Shown here: positions 1 through 7,459 of the stretch, piece by piece | Layout of the letters: every line of letters starts with the position of its first letter | Position numbering within the stretch: the stretch's first letter is position 1 | NCBI RefSeq assembly: GCF_034674885.1 | Contig: NZ_JAUCDS010000014.1 | Span: 1-64,000 of the forward strand | Reading direction: 5' to 3' | Source of the DNA: Castellaniella sp034674885 | Lineage (GTDB): Bacteria; Pseudomonadota; Gammaproteobacteria; Burkholderiales; Burkholderiaceae_B | Length of the DNA stretch: 64,000 nt | Program-made: the position numbers and the translations under genes | The notes under the pieces: model-generated | Told to the model about the DNA's origin: nothing | Database searches by the model: none | Seen by the model: the letters and a program-made list of their open reading frames with translations, nothing else

Positions 1-55
1 AGAATAGGAGTTTCCGAAGCTTCTGATACAGGTTCGATTCCTGTCGGGCGCGCCA
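1..55 (+). tRNA. tRNA-Arg (anticodon CCG), 5' end outside the window
   Basis: The 3' two thirds of a tRNA are present. The anticodon stem is 7-11 paired with 19-23, with a seven-base loop at 12-18 that puts CCG at 14-16, which reads the arginine codon CGG. The T arm is 28-32/40-44 with loop TTCGATT. The acceptor 3' strand is CGGGCGC (45-51), followed by discriminator G and an encoded CCA at 53-55. The missing 5' acceptor strand should read GCGCCCG. The D arm lies before the window. Confidence 0.93.
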
Positions 56-315
56 TATAGATCAAGGGCTTGTGCGGTTGGCACGACCACGCCTTGGAAA
101 ATTCCCAAATGGCTGGTGTGCGCCTTCACGGTGCGCGGATTTCCGTCGCCTGGAACCGACTACGGCTGGCCTGAACCAGCACAGGTGAACCGCGCCATTT
201 CCTGGATCGCCGCTTCTCGAAGCTGCAGAGCCCGGTCTGTGTTCAAAGACCGCAGCCAGGCGCGCTTGCGATTGTGCGTGCGACCGCCATGATTTCGCAG
301 GTGTCCTGTACTTGA
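56..315. other. Unassigned stretch between tRNA-Arg and the aldolase-like gene
   Basis: About 260 bases with no convincing gene on either strand. The frames that stay open here have no recognisable protein family and no ribosome-binding site. The position directly 3' of a tRNA gene is a common integration site for mobile elements, so decayed integrated DNA is possible, but I could not identify an integrase fragment or a duplicated tRNA end. Confidence 0.4.
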
Positions 316-1203
316 TCAAAGCCCCAGCTGATCCAGGACCGCCTTCAGACGCTGTCTTGCTGATCCTTCCAGCGATCTGAGCGGCAGCGGCAGGCTGGGT
401 GCCTGGGTCCATCCACGGATTTCTGCTGCAGCAGCGGTCACCCGCAGGCTGCCGTATTGCGCAAACAGCGCCCAAAGCGGAGCCAGGCGATCCGACAGGC
501 GGGTTGATTCTTGCGGCCTGCCCGCCTGTGCGGCGCGGATGATTTCCAGCGCCAGGTGCGGGAACAGGCCGCCGATCACCGAATACCAGGCCTCGCAGCC
601 GGCGTTCAGGCCAAGCGCCGCAAAGCCGTCGCCGCTGACGCCGATGGTGACGTGGGCCGGGATCAGGGCGCGCAGCCGCGCCACTCTCGCCTGAGCGGCT
701 GCGGGATCGGCCGGCACGCCGGGGATCTTGATCGAGGCCACCTGGGGCAACTGGGCGATCCGGCCATGCAGCGCGTCGCTGAATTCGAAATGGGTCGTGC
801 CCGGGTTGTCGTATACGCACAGCGGGATGGACAGGGAACGGGTCACCGCCTCGTAAAGACTGAACACTTCGTCGTCTGTCAGCCGCTGGTAGGACATGGG
901 GGCCAGCAGGACCCCGCTGGCCCCGGCAGCCTGCGCGTCCTGGGCCAGGTCCAGCACGTCGCGCGTGCGCAGGGCGCCGATGCCGACCATCACGGGCACA
1001 TCGCCTGCATGCCGGACGGCCAGTTGTGCCGCACGGAGGCGTTCGGCGCGGGACAGGTAGGCATAGCTGCCGGTCGAGCCCAGCGCACCAATCGAATCCA
1101 CGCCCGCCTGGGAAAGCTGCTCGATCAGGCGGATGTATGCCGCCTCGTCGATCCCAGTCTCTGTCATCGGGGTCAGGGGAAAGGCGCTCAAACCGGAGAA
1201 CAT
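316..1203 (-). CDS. Dihydrodipicolinate synthase/N-acetylneuraminate lyase family protein
   Basis: A 295-residue class I (Schiff-base) aldolase-fold protein. It starts MFSGLSAFPLTPM, the usual family opening, so I chose the ATG at 1203 rather than the in-frame start 46 codons upstream. Family landmarks include the GALGSTGSYAYL phosphate/keto-acid loop, YDNPGTT carrying the catalytic tyrosine, and SIKIPG with the probable Schiff-base lysine. Real DapA acts in lysine synthesis, but this family has many catabolic members and the neighbours (LysR regulator upstream, divergent EamA exporter) suggest an accessory pathway. Substrate is unknown. It is probably transcribed with or after the LysR gene on the same strand. 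Confidence 0.82.
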   Translation of the reverse strand: MFSGLSAFPLTPMTETGIDEAAYIRLIEQLSQAGVDSIGALGSTGSYAYLSRAERLRAAQLAVRHAGDVPVMVGIGALRTRDVLDLAQDAQAAGASGVLLAPMSYQRLTDDEVFSLYEAVTRSLSIPLCVYDNPGTTHFEFSDALHGRIAQLPQVASIKIPGVPADPAAAQARVARLRALIPAHVTIGVSGDGFAALGLNAGCEAWYSVIGGLFPHLALEIIRAAQAGRPQESTRLSDRLAPLWALFAQYGSLRVTAAAAEIRGWTQAPSLPLPLRSLEGSARQRLKAVLDQLGL

Positions 1204-1393
1204 GATTTTTCCATCCGGAAGTTGTGGATTCAGGACACCGTTGCGTTCGAGTTCCTGGCGTTGGATGACGATAAATCCGCGAGGCAAGAAGAATCGCCGT
1301 ACGGCTTCGCCCGCATCGATTCGCAAGGACTGCATCCGCATATTGTGCGCGATTGTTTCAAGGCGCGCACGCGAGCGGCGGGCATCGTCTGCG

Positions 1394-2293
1394 TCATGGG
1401 CTCATGCCTTCGCGGGTCACGATATCCAGCAGGAAAGCTTTCACGGCCAGGATCAGGCGGCTGGAGCGCAGGTCGCGGTGATACACGATCCAGAGATCCC
1501 GGACGCAGGCCATGTGGTCGGGCTCGATGCGTTGCAGACGGGGGTCGGCATCCCCGATCGAGGTCGGCAGGACGATGACGCCCGCGCCCGCGTGGGCTGC
1601 TGCTGCCATGAAGGGCAGGCTGTTGGACAGCAGGCGTGGCGTGCGGCCTTTGAAGGCTGCGTCCGTCCATTTCGCCAAGGGGATGTGTTGCAGCGGTTCG
1701 CTCCAACTGATGTGGGGAAGCGTTCTCCAGTCTGCGCCCCCGGCCAGCGCAGCAGCGGTGGCGTACGCGGCGAAAGGCATGGCGCCCGCGTGCGCCGCTA
1801 CGTAATCGCCCTCTTCTTCCGGTGCGGGCGGGGCCATGCGCAAGGCAATGTCGGCATCGCGGCGCGACAGGTTGACCATATTGAAGCCGGTCAGGACCTC
1901 GATCTGCAGACCGGGGTGCGCGTCCAGAAATCCAGGCAGATGCGGTGCGATCCACGCAATGGCGACCGTGTCCGATGTGGCAAGGCGTACCGTGCCATGC
2001 CAGGGGTTGGTGTCGCCGCTGATCTGGGTTTGCCGCAGCAGGCTGTCGATGGCGTGCTCGACCGGCAGGGCGCTGGCCAGCAGCCGTTCACCTTCTTCGG
2101 TCAGGGTATAGCCGGTCTGGCGGCGCAGGAACAGCGCCATGCCGGTGGCTCGCTCCAGCGCGTCGATGCGGCGTGAAACCGTGGCGGGACTGGTGCGCAG
2201 ATCCTGTGCGGCGGGCGTCAGCCCGCCCTTTCGGGCGACGGCCAGGAAGAAGCGTAGATCGTTCCAGTCGAGTTTGGGCAATCGATTATCCAT
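1394..2293 (-). CDS. LysR-family transcriptional regulator
   Basis: About 299 residues. The N-terminal winged helix-turn-helix reads LDWNDLRFFLAVARKGGLTP, then AAQDLRTSPATVSRRIDALE, typical of LysR proteins. The rest is the periplasmic-binding-protein-like effector domain (roughly residues 90-290). I prefer the ATG at 2293; an in-frame TTG at 2308 would give five more residues but lies inside an inverted repeat. It is divergent from the EamA transporter gene at 2413 and lies upstream of the aldolase-like gene, so it may control either. The inducer is unknown. Confidence 0.88.
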   Translation of the reverse strand: MDNRLPKLDWNDLRFFLAVARKGGLTPAAQDLRTSPATVSRRIDALERATGMALFLRRQTGYTLTEEGERLLASALPVEHAIDSLLRQTQISGDTNPWHGTVRLATSDTVAIAWIAPHLPGFLDAHPGLQIEVLTGFNMVNLSRRDADIALRMAPPAPEEEGDYVAAHAGAMPFAAYATAAALAGGADWRTLPHISWSEPLQHIPLAKWTDAAFKGRTPRLLSNSLPFMAAAAHAGAGVIVLPTSIGDADPRLQRIEPDHMACVRDLWIVYHRDLRSSRLILAVKAFLLDIVTREGMSP

Positions 2294-2299
2294 GATCGA

Positions 2300-2319
2300 A
2301 TTTTTCAATTCCGAAAAAT
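2300..2319. promoter_or_regulatory. Inverted repeat in the LysR/EamA divergent region, possible operator
   Basis: ATTTTTC and GAAAAAT form a perfect 7-bp inverted repeat with a six-base spacer in an AT-rich divergent promoter region. Its size and position fit a LysR-type binding site (T-N11-A class). Assignment is by position and symmetry only. Confidence 0.4.
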
Positions 2320-2412
2320 AATTTTGTTCTTATCAGGATATGTTTTCCTAAAGAGAAAAATCATAATGCCCCCAACCACCTTGTTCAAGGCGTGTTTTCA
2401 GGAGCATTGAGG

Positions 2413-3330
2413 ATGCGAGATCGGACGATATACCTTTCCCTGGTGATGACGGCGTTCTTCTGGGGGGCGAACTTCAACCTGGGGGCCTGGGTCGTGCAGA
2501 CCCTGGACCCCCTGAGCGCTGCTGCTTGGCGGTTCCTATTGGCCGGCGTCGTCATGGCCGTCTACGTGCTGTTCCGGGAAAAGGTGGACTGGTCCGGCAT
2601 GCGTCGGCATGCGTGGCCGCTGTTGGCGATGGCCTTCGTGGGTGTGTTTGGATTCAACGTGACGTTTTTCTATGGCCTGCAATCCACATCCGCAGTGAAC
2701 GGTGCGCTCATCATGACGCTGAACCCTACCTTGACGGTTGTGCTGACCGCCCTGGTGATGGGAGACACCATTTCCTGGCGGCAGATCCTGGGCCTGGGAT
2801 TGAGCCTGTTGGGCGTGGTGGTGGTCGTCACCAGAGGCTCCTGGTCGACCTTGGCGCAGCACCTGCATTTCGGGTCGGGCGACGCGCTGATTCTGCTGGG
2901 CAATCTTTGCTGGGCCTTGTATAGCGTGATCGGCAAGCGCTGGGTGTCGGGATTGACACCGGCGCAAACCACAGCGGGCACCATGCTGATGGGGGCGGTG
3001 CTGATGGTGACGGCCGCCTTGTCCGCGAACGGCGGTGCGCTGGGGCTGCCATCGGCCGGGACGGCCTGGGCGCTGGTCGCCATGGCCTTGTTCGGCACGG
3101 TGCTAGCGTATCTGTGGTGGAATCAGGGCGTGCGTCGGATCGGACCGGCACATACCGCTGTCTTTTTCGATCTGGTGCCAGTTTCCGCCATGTTGATCGC
3201 CATCATGTTGGGTGAGTCTGTGTCGCTGGGCCAGTGGCTGGGGGCGGCGATGGTGATCTCAGGCGTGATGTTCTCGTCGGGCGCACTGGATCGCGTGCTA
3301 CGTCCCGCGCCCCAATGCCCGGTCATATAG
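2413..3330 (+). CDS. EamA/DMT-superfamily transporter
   Basis: A 305-residue inner-membrane protein with about ten hydrophobic segments arranged as two EamA repeats (roughly residues 8-140 and 150-290). The first repeat begins with FFWGANFNLGAWVVQTLDPL and the second ends near AVFFDLVPVSAMLIAIMLGE, both typical of DMT exporters. AGGAG at 2400-2404 lies eight bases before the ATG at 2413, so I set the start there rather than at an in-frame GTG at 2392. Likely exports an amino acid or other small metabolite; substrate cannot be read from sequence. Divergent from the LysR gene, which may regulate it. Confidence 0.88.
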   Translation: MRDRTIYLSLVMTAFFWGANFNLGAWVVQTLDPLSAAAWRFLLAGVVMAVYVLFREKVDWSGMRRHAWPLLAMAFVGVFGFNVTFFYGLQSTSAVNGALIMTLNPTLTVVLTALVMGDTISWRQILGLGLSLLGVVVVVTRGSWSTLAQHLHFGSGDALILLGNLCWALYSVIGKRWVSGLTPAQTTAGTMLMGAVLMVTAALSANGGALGLPSAGTAWALVAMALFGTVLAYLWWNQGVRRIGPAHTAVFFDLVPVSAMLIAIMLGESVSLGQWLGAAMVISGVMFSSGALDRVLRPAPQCPVI

Positions 3331-3364
3331 GGGGCAGCACACCCGCGCGCAGTGTCCGGTGGAT

Positions 3365-4933
3365 TCAGGCCGCCTTCACCAGCGCCGAGTGGAACCGGGC
3401 GACATAGTCTTCGAAGCTTTCCGTGTCGGCAGCCTCCAGGGCTGCCTGTTCAGCCAGGGAATCCGCAGCGGCCTGGTCGTAGGCCGCCAGGGTGTCGGCG
3501 GGCAGGCCGCGAGCCTGCAGGGCGGCCCAATGGGCCTGGCTTTGCGCCAGGGTCCAGTCGTGGAATTCCTGGCCGCTGCTGCGCAGTTCCGCCAGCAGTC
3601 GGGCCGAGGGCGTGGTGTCCGGGTCCCGGATCTTGCGGCGCTGCTGATCCAGCGAGTCCATGTGGCGGGAATTGCCCAAGTGCTGATCCAGCAGTTCGGC
3701 GTAGGGGGCGATGCCTGCCAGGATGCGCTCCGCCCAATCCTGCAGCCCGATGGACTGGCCTTCGTGCGTCAGCCGCAGGCCGGGTCGGCGGCCTTCGCGG
3801 GCGACCAGCGCGAAATTGGCCTGGCTTTCCTGACAGGTACCGGGGGCGGGGAACAGAGGGCTGTCTTCCAGGGCGCAGTACAGCAGGAAGGCGTCCAGGA
3901 ACTGGCAGGTGTCCACAGAGATGCCGGCGGATTCCCAGGGGTCGATGTCCATGCAGCGCACTTCCACGTACTGGATGCCGCGCTCGTGCAGGATGGTGTT
4001 GGGGCGTTCGCAGCGCCCGGCCGTCTGTTTGGGCCGGATGGTGGCGTAGTACTCGTTTTCGATCTGCAGGATGTTGGTGTTCAGCTGGATGCGCTGGCCG
4101 TCACGGTGGGTGCCGATGGCCTCGTAGGCGGGCCAGGGCGTCGTGACGGCCGTGTGGATGCGGGCCGTGAAGGTATCCAGGTCGTTATAGCAAAGATGCA
4201 GTTCGGACTGCGTGGGGTTCTTGTAGCCCAGGTCGCTCATGCGCAGGCTGGTGGCCCAGGGCAGGCAGTAGGTGTCGGGGCTCAGGTGGGTCAGCTGGGC
4301 TTCCAGGCCGGCATTCTGCAGGAAACTGCGCGACATGGCAGGCGAGGCGCCGAACAGGTACATCAGCAGCCAGGAATGCCGCATGAAATTGCGAATCAGG
4401 CCCATGTAGCCCGCATTGCGCCGTTCTTTTGGGGTGCTGCCGGACGCCAGCAGGTCCCAGGCCGATTCCGGCAGGGAAAAGTTGTAATGCACGCCCGCGA
4501 TGCATTGCATGATCTTGCCGTAGCGCCAGGCCAGGCCCTGGCGGTAGACGTGCTTGAGCATGCCGGTGTTGGACGTGCCATACCAGGCGACCGGGATGTC
4601 GGCCTGCGGCGGCAGGTGCGCCGGCATGGACTGATTCCAGATGGCTTCGCCGGGGTTGCGCAGCGCCACGAAGGCATGGATGTCGGTCAATTCCTGAACC
4701 AGGGCTTCGGGTGACGCATCCGGGCTGGTGACCAGTTCCAGCAGGGCCTCTGAGTAGTCCGTGGTGATGTGCGGGTTGGCCAGCGCCGCCCCCAGCGACC
4801 GGGGGTGCGGCGTGCTGGCCAGCATGCCCCCCGTATCTACCCGCAGGCCTTCTTTCTCGATGCCGCGCTGGATCGCGCGCAAGAGATCGGGATGGGCAGC
4901 GAGCAGGCTGCGCCGGTCGGAGGCCAGGGTCAT
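3365..4933 (-). CDS. gshA: Glutamate--cysteine ligase
   Basis: A 522-residue enzyme, close to the about 518 residues of the proteobacterial class I family. It joins glutamate and cysteine using ATP, the first step of glutathione synthesis in the cytoplasm. Conserved stretches include GIEKEGLRVD near residue 25, TDYSEALLELVT near 60, and the C-terminal half with VEVRCMDIDPW. It lies 36 bases downstream of the LuxR-type gene on the same strand, so the two could be co-transcribed. No gshB is present in the window. Confidence 0.95.
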   Translation of the reverse strand: MTLASDRRSLLAAHPDLLRAIQRGIEKEGLRVDTGGMLASTPHPRSLGAALANPHITTDYSEALLELVTSPDASPEALVQELTDIHAFVALRNPGEAIWNQSMPAHLPPQADIPVAWYGTSNTGMLKHVYRQGLAWRYGKIMQCIAGVHYNFSLPESAWDLLASGSTPKERRNAGYMGLIRNFMRHSWLLMYLFGASPAMSRSFLQNAGLEAQLTHLSPDTYCLPWATSLRMSDLGYKNPTQSELHLCYNDLDTFTARIHTAVTTPWPAYEAIGTHRDGQRIQLNTNILQIENEYYATIRPKQTAGRCERPNTILHERGIQYVEVRCMDIDPWESAGISVDTCQFLDAFLLYCALEDSPLFPAPGTCQESQANFALVAREGRRPGLRLTHEGQSIGLQDWAERILAGIAPYAELLDQHLGNSRHMDSLDQQRRKIRDPDTTPSARLLAELRSSGQEFHDWTLAQSQAHWAALQARGLPADTLAAYDQAAADSLAEQAALEAADTESFEDYVARFHSALVKAA

Positions 4934-4969
4934 GATAATCGGTACCGGGTTGGTCTGAATAAACCGATT

Positions 4970-5296
4970 TTAGCTGACGCAGGGAATGGGCCTGGTGCTT
5001 CTTCCGGGCCGGTGCCCCGAGTCCGATTTATCCGGGCGGCGGTCCGGCAGCGGGCGCCTGGGGGGCTTTTCCGAGGATTCTGCCGGGGAGAATTTGTCCA
5101 GATCCAGCAGTTTGCGCTGCAGGGCCTGCGTGATGGCGGCCTGACGCGACCTGACTCCGAGCTTGTCGCAGGAATTGGCGATGTGGAAATTGGCCGTCCG
5201 TTCAGTGATTCCCAGGATGCGGCCCATTTCCCAGCTGGTCTTGCCTTGGGCGGCCCAGTACAGGCAGTCATGTTCGCGAGCGGTCAGTTGTGTCAT
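4970..5296 (-). CDS. Small LuxR-type helix-turn-helix protein
   Basis: A 108-residue protein consisting of a LuxR/GerE DNA-binding domain at residues 1-62 (LTAREHDCLYWAAQGKT, then GITERTANFHIANSCDKLGV) and a basic, proline-rich tail of about 45 residues that looks disordered. No receiver, PAS or autoinducer-binding domain precedes it, so any sensing must come from elsewhere. GGAG six bases before the ATG at 5296 decides that start over the ATG at 5308. It is divergent from metX and upstream of gshA, so control of sulfur metabolism is an inference from position only. Confidence 0.8.
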   Translation of the reverse strand: MTQLTAREHDCLYWAAQGKTSWEMGRILGITERTANFHIANSCDKLGVRSRQAAITQALQRKLLDLDKFSPAESSEKPPRRPLPDRRPDKSDSGHRPGRSTRPIPCVS

Positions 5297-5452
5297 GGTG
5301 GTCTCCATAGAGATATTGTTATTGGCTACAGCGCCTAGACGTGAGCGAATGTATCACGAAGCATGTTTTGAATTGTCACAAGACTCAGGCAGCCGTGTCC
5401 GTTCTGACAGGGTTGCGAGAGCGGCTGCGCAGGCCCCGCCTGGCGCGATGGG

Positions 5453-5481
5453 GTTCCAGGCTGCGGGTGCGGTGCTAGAAT
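5453..5481 (+). promoter_or_regulatory. Probable sigma-70 promoter of metX
   Basis: TGCTAGAAT at 5473-5481 is an extended -10 element (TGn followed by TAGAAT). The matching -35 at 5453-5458 (GTTCCA) is weak, as expected for an extended -10 promoter. Transcription would begin near 5488, just ahead of the riboswitch aptamer. Confidence 0.5.
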
Positions 5482-5493
5482 GAACCATGACTT

Positions 5494-5550
5494 GGCGCCG
5501 ATTTGCCTGATCCGCTTGCGGGCGCTCCAATAAATCCAGCTAAAGAGGTC
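5494..5550 (+). promoter_or_regulatory. SAM-II (SAM-alpha) type riboswitch upstream of metX
   Basis: The leader has the compact H-type pseudoknot layout of SAM-II. Stem P1 is GCGCC (5495-5499) paired with GGCGC (5521-5525). GATTT (5500-5504) follows the 5' strand and can contact AAATC (5532-5536). The conserved AATAAATC block and AGCTAAA end run straight into the GAGG ribosome-binding site, with the metX ATG at 5553. In the known class, SAM binding closes the pseudoknot over the ribosome-binding site and blocks translation. The match is by spacing and conserved bases, not by a covariance search. Confidence 0.83.
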
Positions 5551-5552
5551 CT

Positions 5553-6788
5553 ATGACCACCCTTGCCGTTTCTCCAGATCCTGCAGCCGCTCCGGCGCGT
5601 CCTGCCGTGCCAACGGGCAGTGTTGGCTACGTATCTCCGCAATTCCTGGCCTTTGATGAACCGCTCACCCTGTCCAGCGGCCAGGTGCTGCCGTCCTATA
5701 CCTTGGCGGTGGAAACCTATGGCGAACTGAACGCCCAGCGCAGCAATGCCGTGCTGATCTGTCATGCCCTGAACGCCTCGCATCATGTGGCGGGCATGGA
5801 TGCCGATCAACCGGGACAGATTGGCTGGTGGGACAACATGGTCGGCCCCGGCAAAGCCGTGGACACCGACCGCTTCTTCGTCATCGGCGTCAACAACCTG
5901 GGGTCGTGCTTCGGCTCGACCGGCCCCACCACGATCAATCCGGCGACCGGCAAGCCCTGGGGCGCAGCGTTTCCGCTGCTCACCGTCGAGGACTGGGTGC
6001 GGGCGCAGGCGCGGGTCGCCGATCATTTCGGCATCGACCGTTTTGCCGCCGTGATGGGCGGCTCGCTGGGCGGCATGCAGGCGCTCAGTTGGGCAATCAC
6101 CTGTCCGGAACGGGTGGGTGATTGCATCGTGGTGGCCAGCACGGCCCGCCTGACGGCCCAGAACATCGCCTTCAACGAAGTCGCCCGCCGGGCGATCCTG
6201 ACGGATCCCGACTTCCATAATGGGGATTACTACACCCATGGCACGGTGCCCACGCACGGCCTGTCGGTGGCACGGATGGTGGGGCACATCACCTATCAGT
6301 CCGACGAGGTCATGGCTGCCAAGTTCGGACGGGCCCAGCGTGCGCCCAACGCCAATGGCGACTACCGCTACAACTACGACGTCGAATTCGAGGTCGAATC
6401 CTATCTGCGGCACCAGGGGGAAAAGTTTTCCCGCCATTTCGATGCCAACACCTATCTGTTGCTGACCCGGGCGCTGGATTATTTCGACCCTGCGCGGGCG
6501 ACGGGCGGGGATCTGGCCCAGGCGTTGTCGCCGGCCCAGGCACGGTTCCTGCTGGTGTCCTTTTCCACGGACTGGCGTTTCGCGCCGGAACATTCCCGCG
6601 AGATCGTGCAGGCCTTGCTGAAGAACCGGCGGGAAGTCACCTACGCCGAAATCGACGCCCCGCACGGCCATGATGCCTTCCTGCTGGGCGACATGCGCTA
6701 TCACGCTATCGTGCAGGGCTATTACGACCAGATCGCGCAGCGCCTGGACCTGGGCGATCGCCGCCGGACGACGGGGGTGCTGGCATGA
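5553..6788 (+). CDS. metX: Homoserine O-acyltransferase MetX
   Basis: A 411-residue alpha/beta-hydrolase-fold enzyme that acylates homoserine to start methionine synthesis. The nucleophile is Ser171 in GGSLGGMQA, and the acid and histidine of the triad are in STDWRFAPEHS and APHGHDAFLL. Family members may use acetyl-CoA or succinyl-CoA, and sequence inspection does not settle which. The first 20 residues are a loose Ala/Pro-rich extension. The stop codon overlaps the metW start (ATGA), so the two are translationally coupled. Control is expected through the SAM-II-type riboswitch in its leader. Confidence 0.94.
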   Translation: MTTLAVSPDPAAAPARPAVPTGSVGYVSPQFLAFDEPLTLSSGQVLPSYTLAVETYGELNAQRSNAVLICHALNASHHVAGMDADQPGQIGWWDNMVGPGKAVDTDRFFVIGVNNLGSCFGSTGPTTINPATGKPWGAAFPLLTVEDWVRAQARVADHFGIDRFAAVMGGSLGGMQALSWAITCPERVGDCIVVASTARLTAQNIAFNEVARRAILTDPDFHNGDYYTHGTVPTHGLSVARMVGHITYQSDEVMAAKFGRAQRAPNANGDYRYNYDVEFEVESYLRHQGEKFSRHFDANTYLLLTRALDYFDPARATGGDLAQALSPAQARFLLVSFSTDWRFAPEHSREIVQALLKNRREVTYAEIDAPHGHDAFLLGDMRYHAIVQGYYDQIAQRLDLGDRRRTTGVLA

Positions 6789-7459
6789 ATTCACCGATCA
6801 CCGCCTCGGCGAGTGCGCCACTGGCAGCGCCGCCTGCGGGCGCCCTGCAGCAGGCCGACGACGCGCCGCGTATCGACCTGCTGCGCATCGCCCAGTGGAT
6901 CGCTCCCGGCAGCCGGGTGCTGGACCTGGGCTGCGCCGATGGCTATCTGCTGTCGTATCTGCAGCGCACCCGCCAGGTGCAGGGGGCGGGGGTCGAGCTG
7001 GACGATGATCGGGTGATCGCTGCCGTGCGCCGTGGCGTCCGTGTGATCCAGCAGAACCTCGAAGAAGGCCTGGCCCTGTTCGACGACCAGCAGTTCGATA
7101 CCGTGGTGTTGTCGCAGACGCTGCAGTCCATGCATCACACCGAACACATCCTGCACGAGATGGCCCGGGTCGCCCGGTACGGCATCGTATCCTTCCCAAA
7201 TTTCGGCTACTGGCCGCATGGCTGGTCGATTCTGCGCGGGCGCATGCCGGTCAACGACCAGATGCCCTACCAGTGGTACGACACGCCCAACATCCATTTG
7301 TGCACCCTGCGGGACTTCCAGTTGCTGGCTGCCCAGTTGGGCCTGCGCATCACGCATCTGGCCACCTTCCGGGGTGAAACCGAGATCCACTGGCTGCGCA
7401 GTTGGCGCAGTACGCTGGCGGTCTATCGATTCGAGTCGCCCATGGGTAGGCAGGGATGA
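6785..7459 (+). CDS. metW: Methionine biosynthesis protein MetW
   Basis: A 224-residue SAM-dependent methyltransferase-fold protein with the nucleotide-binding motif LDLGCADGYLL near residue 40. MetW is almost always found directly after metX in proteobacteria, and has been reported to partner MetX in homoserine acylation in some species. It overlaps metX by ATGA at 6785 and the next gene by ATGA at 7456, placing it inside a three-gene operon. The first 30 residues are low-complexity and Ala-rich. Confidence 0.93.
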   Translation: MNSPITASASAPLAAPPAGALQQADDAPRIDLLRIAQWIAPGSRVLDLGCADGYLLSYLQRTRQVQGAGVELDDDRVIAAVRRGVRVIQQNLEEGLALFDDQQFDTVVLSQTLQSMHHTEHILHEMARVARYGIVSFPNFGYWPHGWSILRGRMPVNDQMPYQWYDTPNIHLCTLRDFQLLAAQLGLRITHLATFRGETEIHWLRSWRSTLAVYRFESPMGRQG

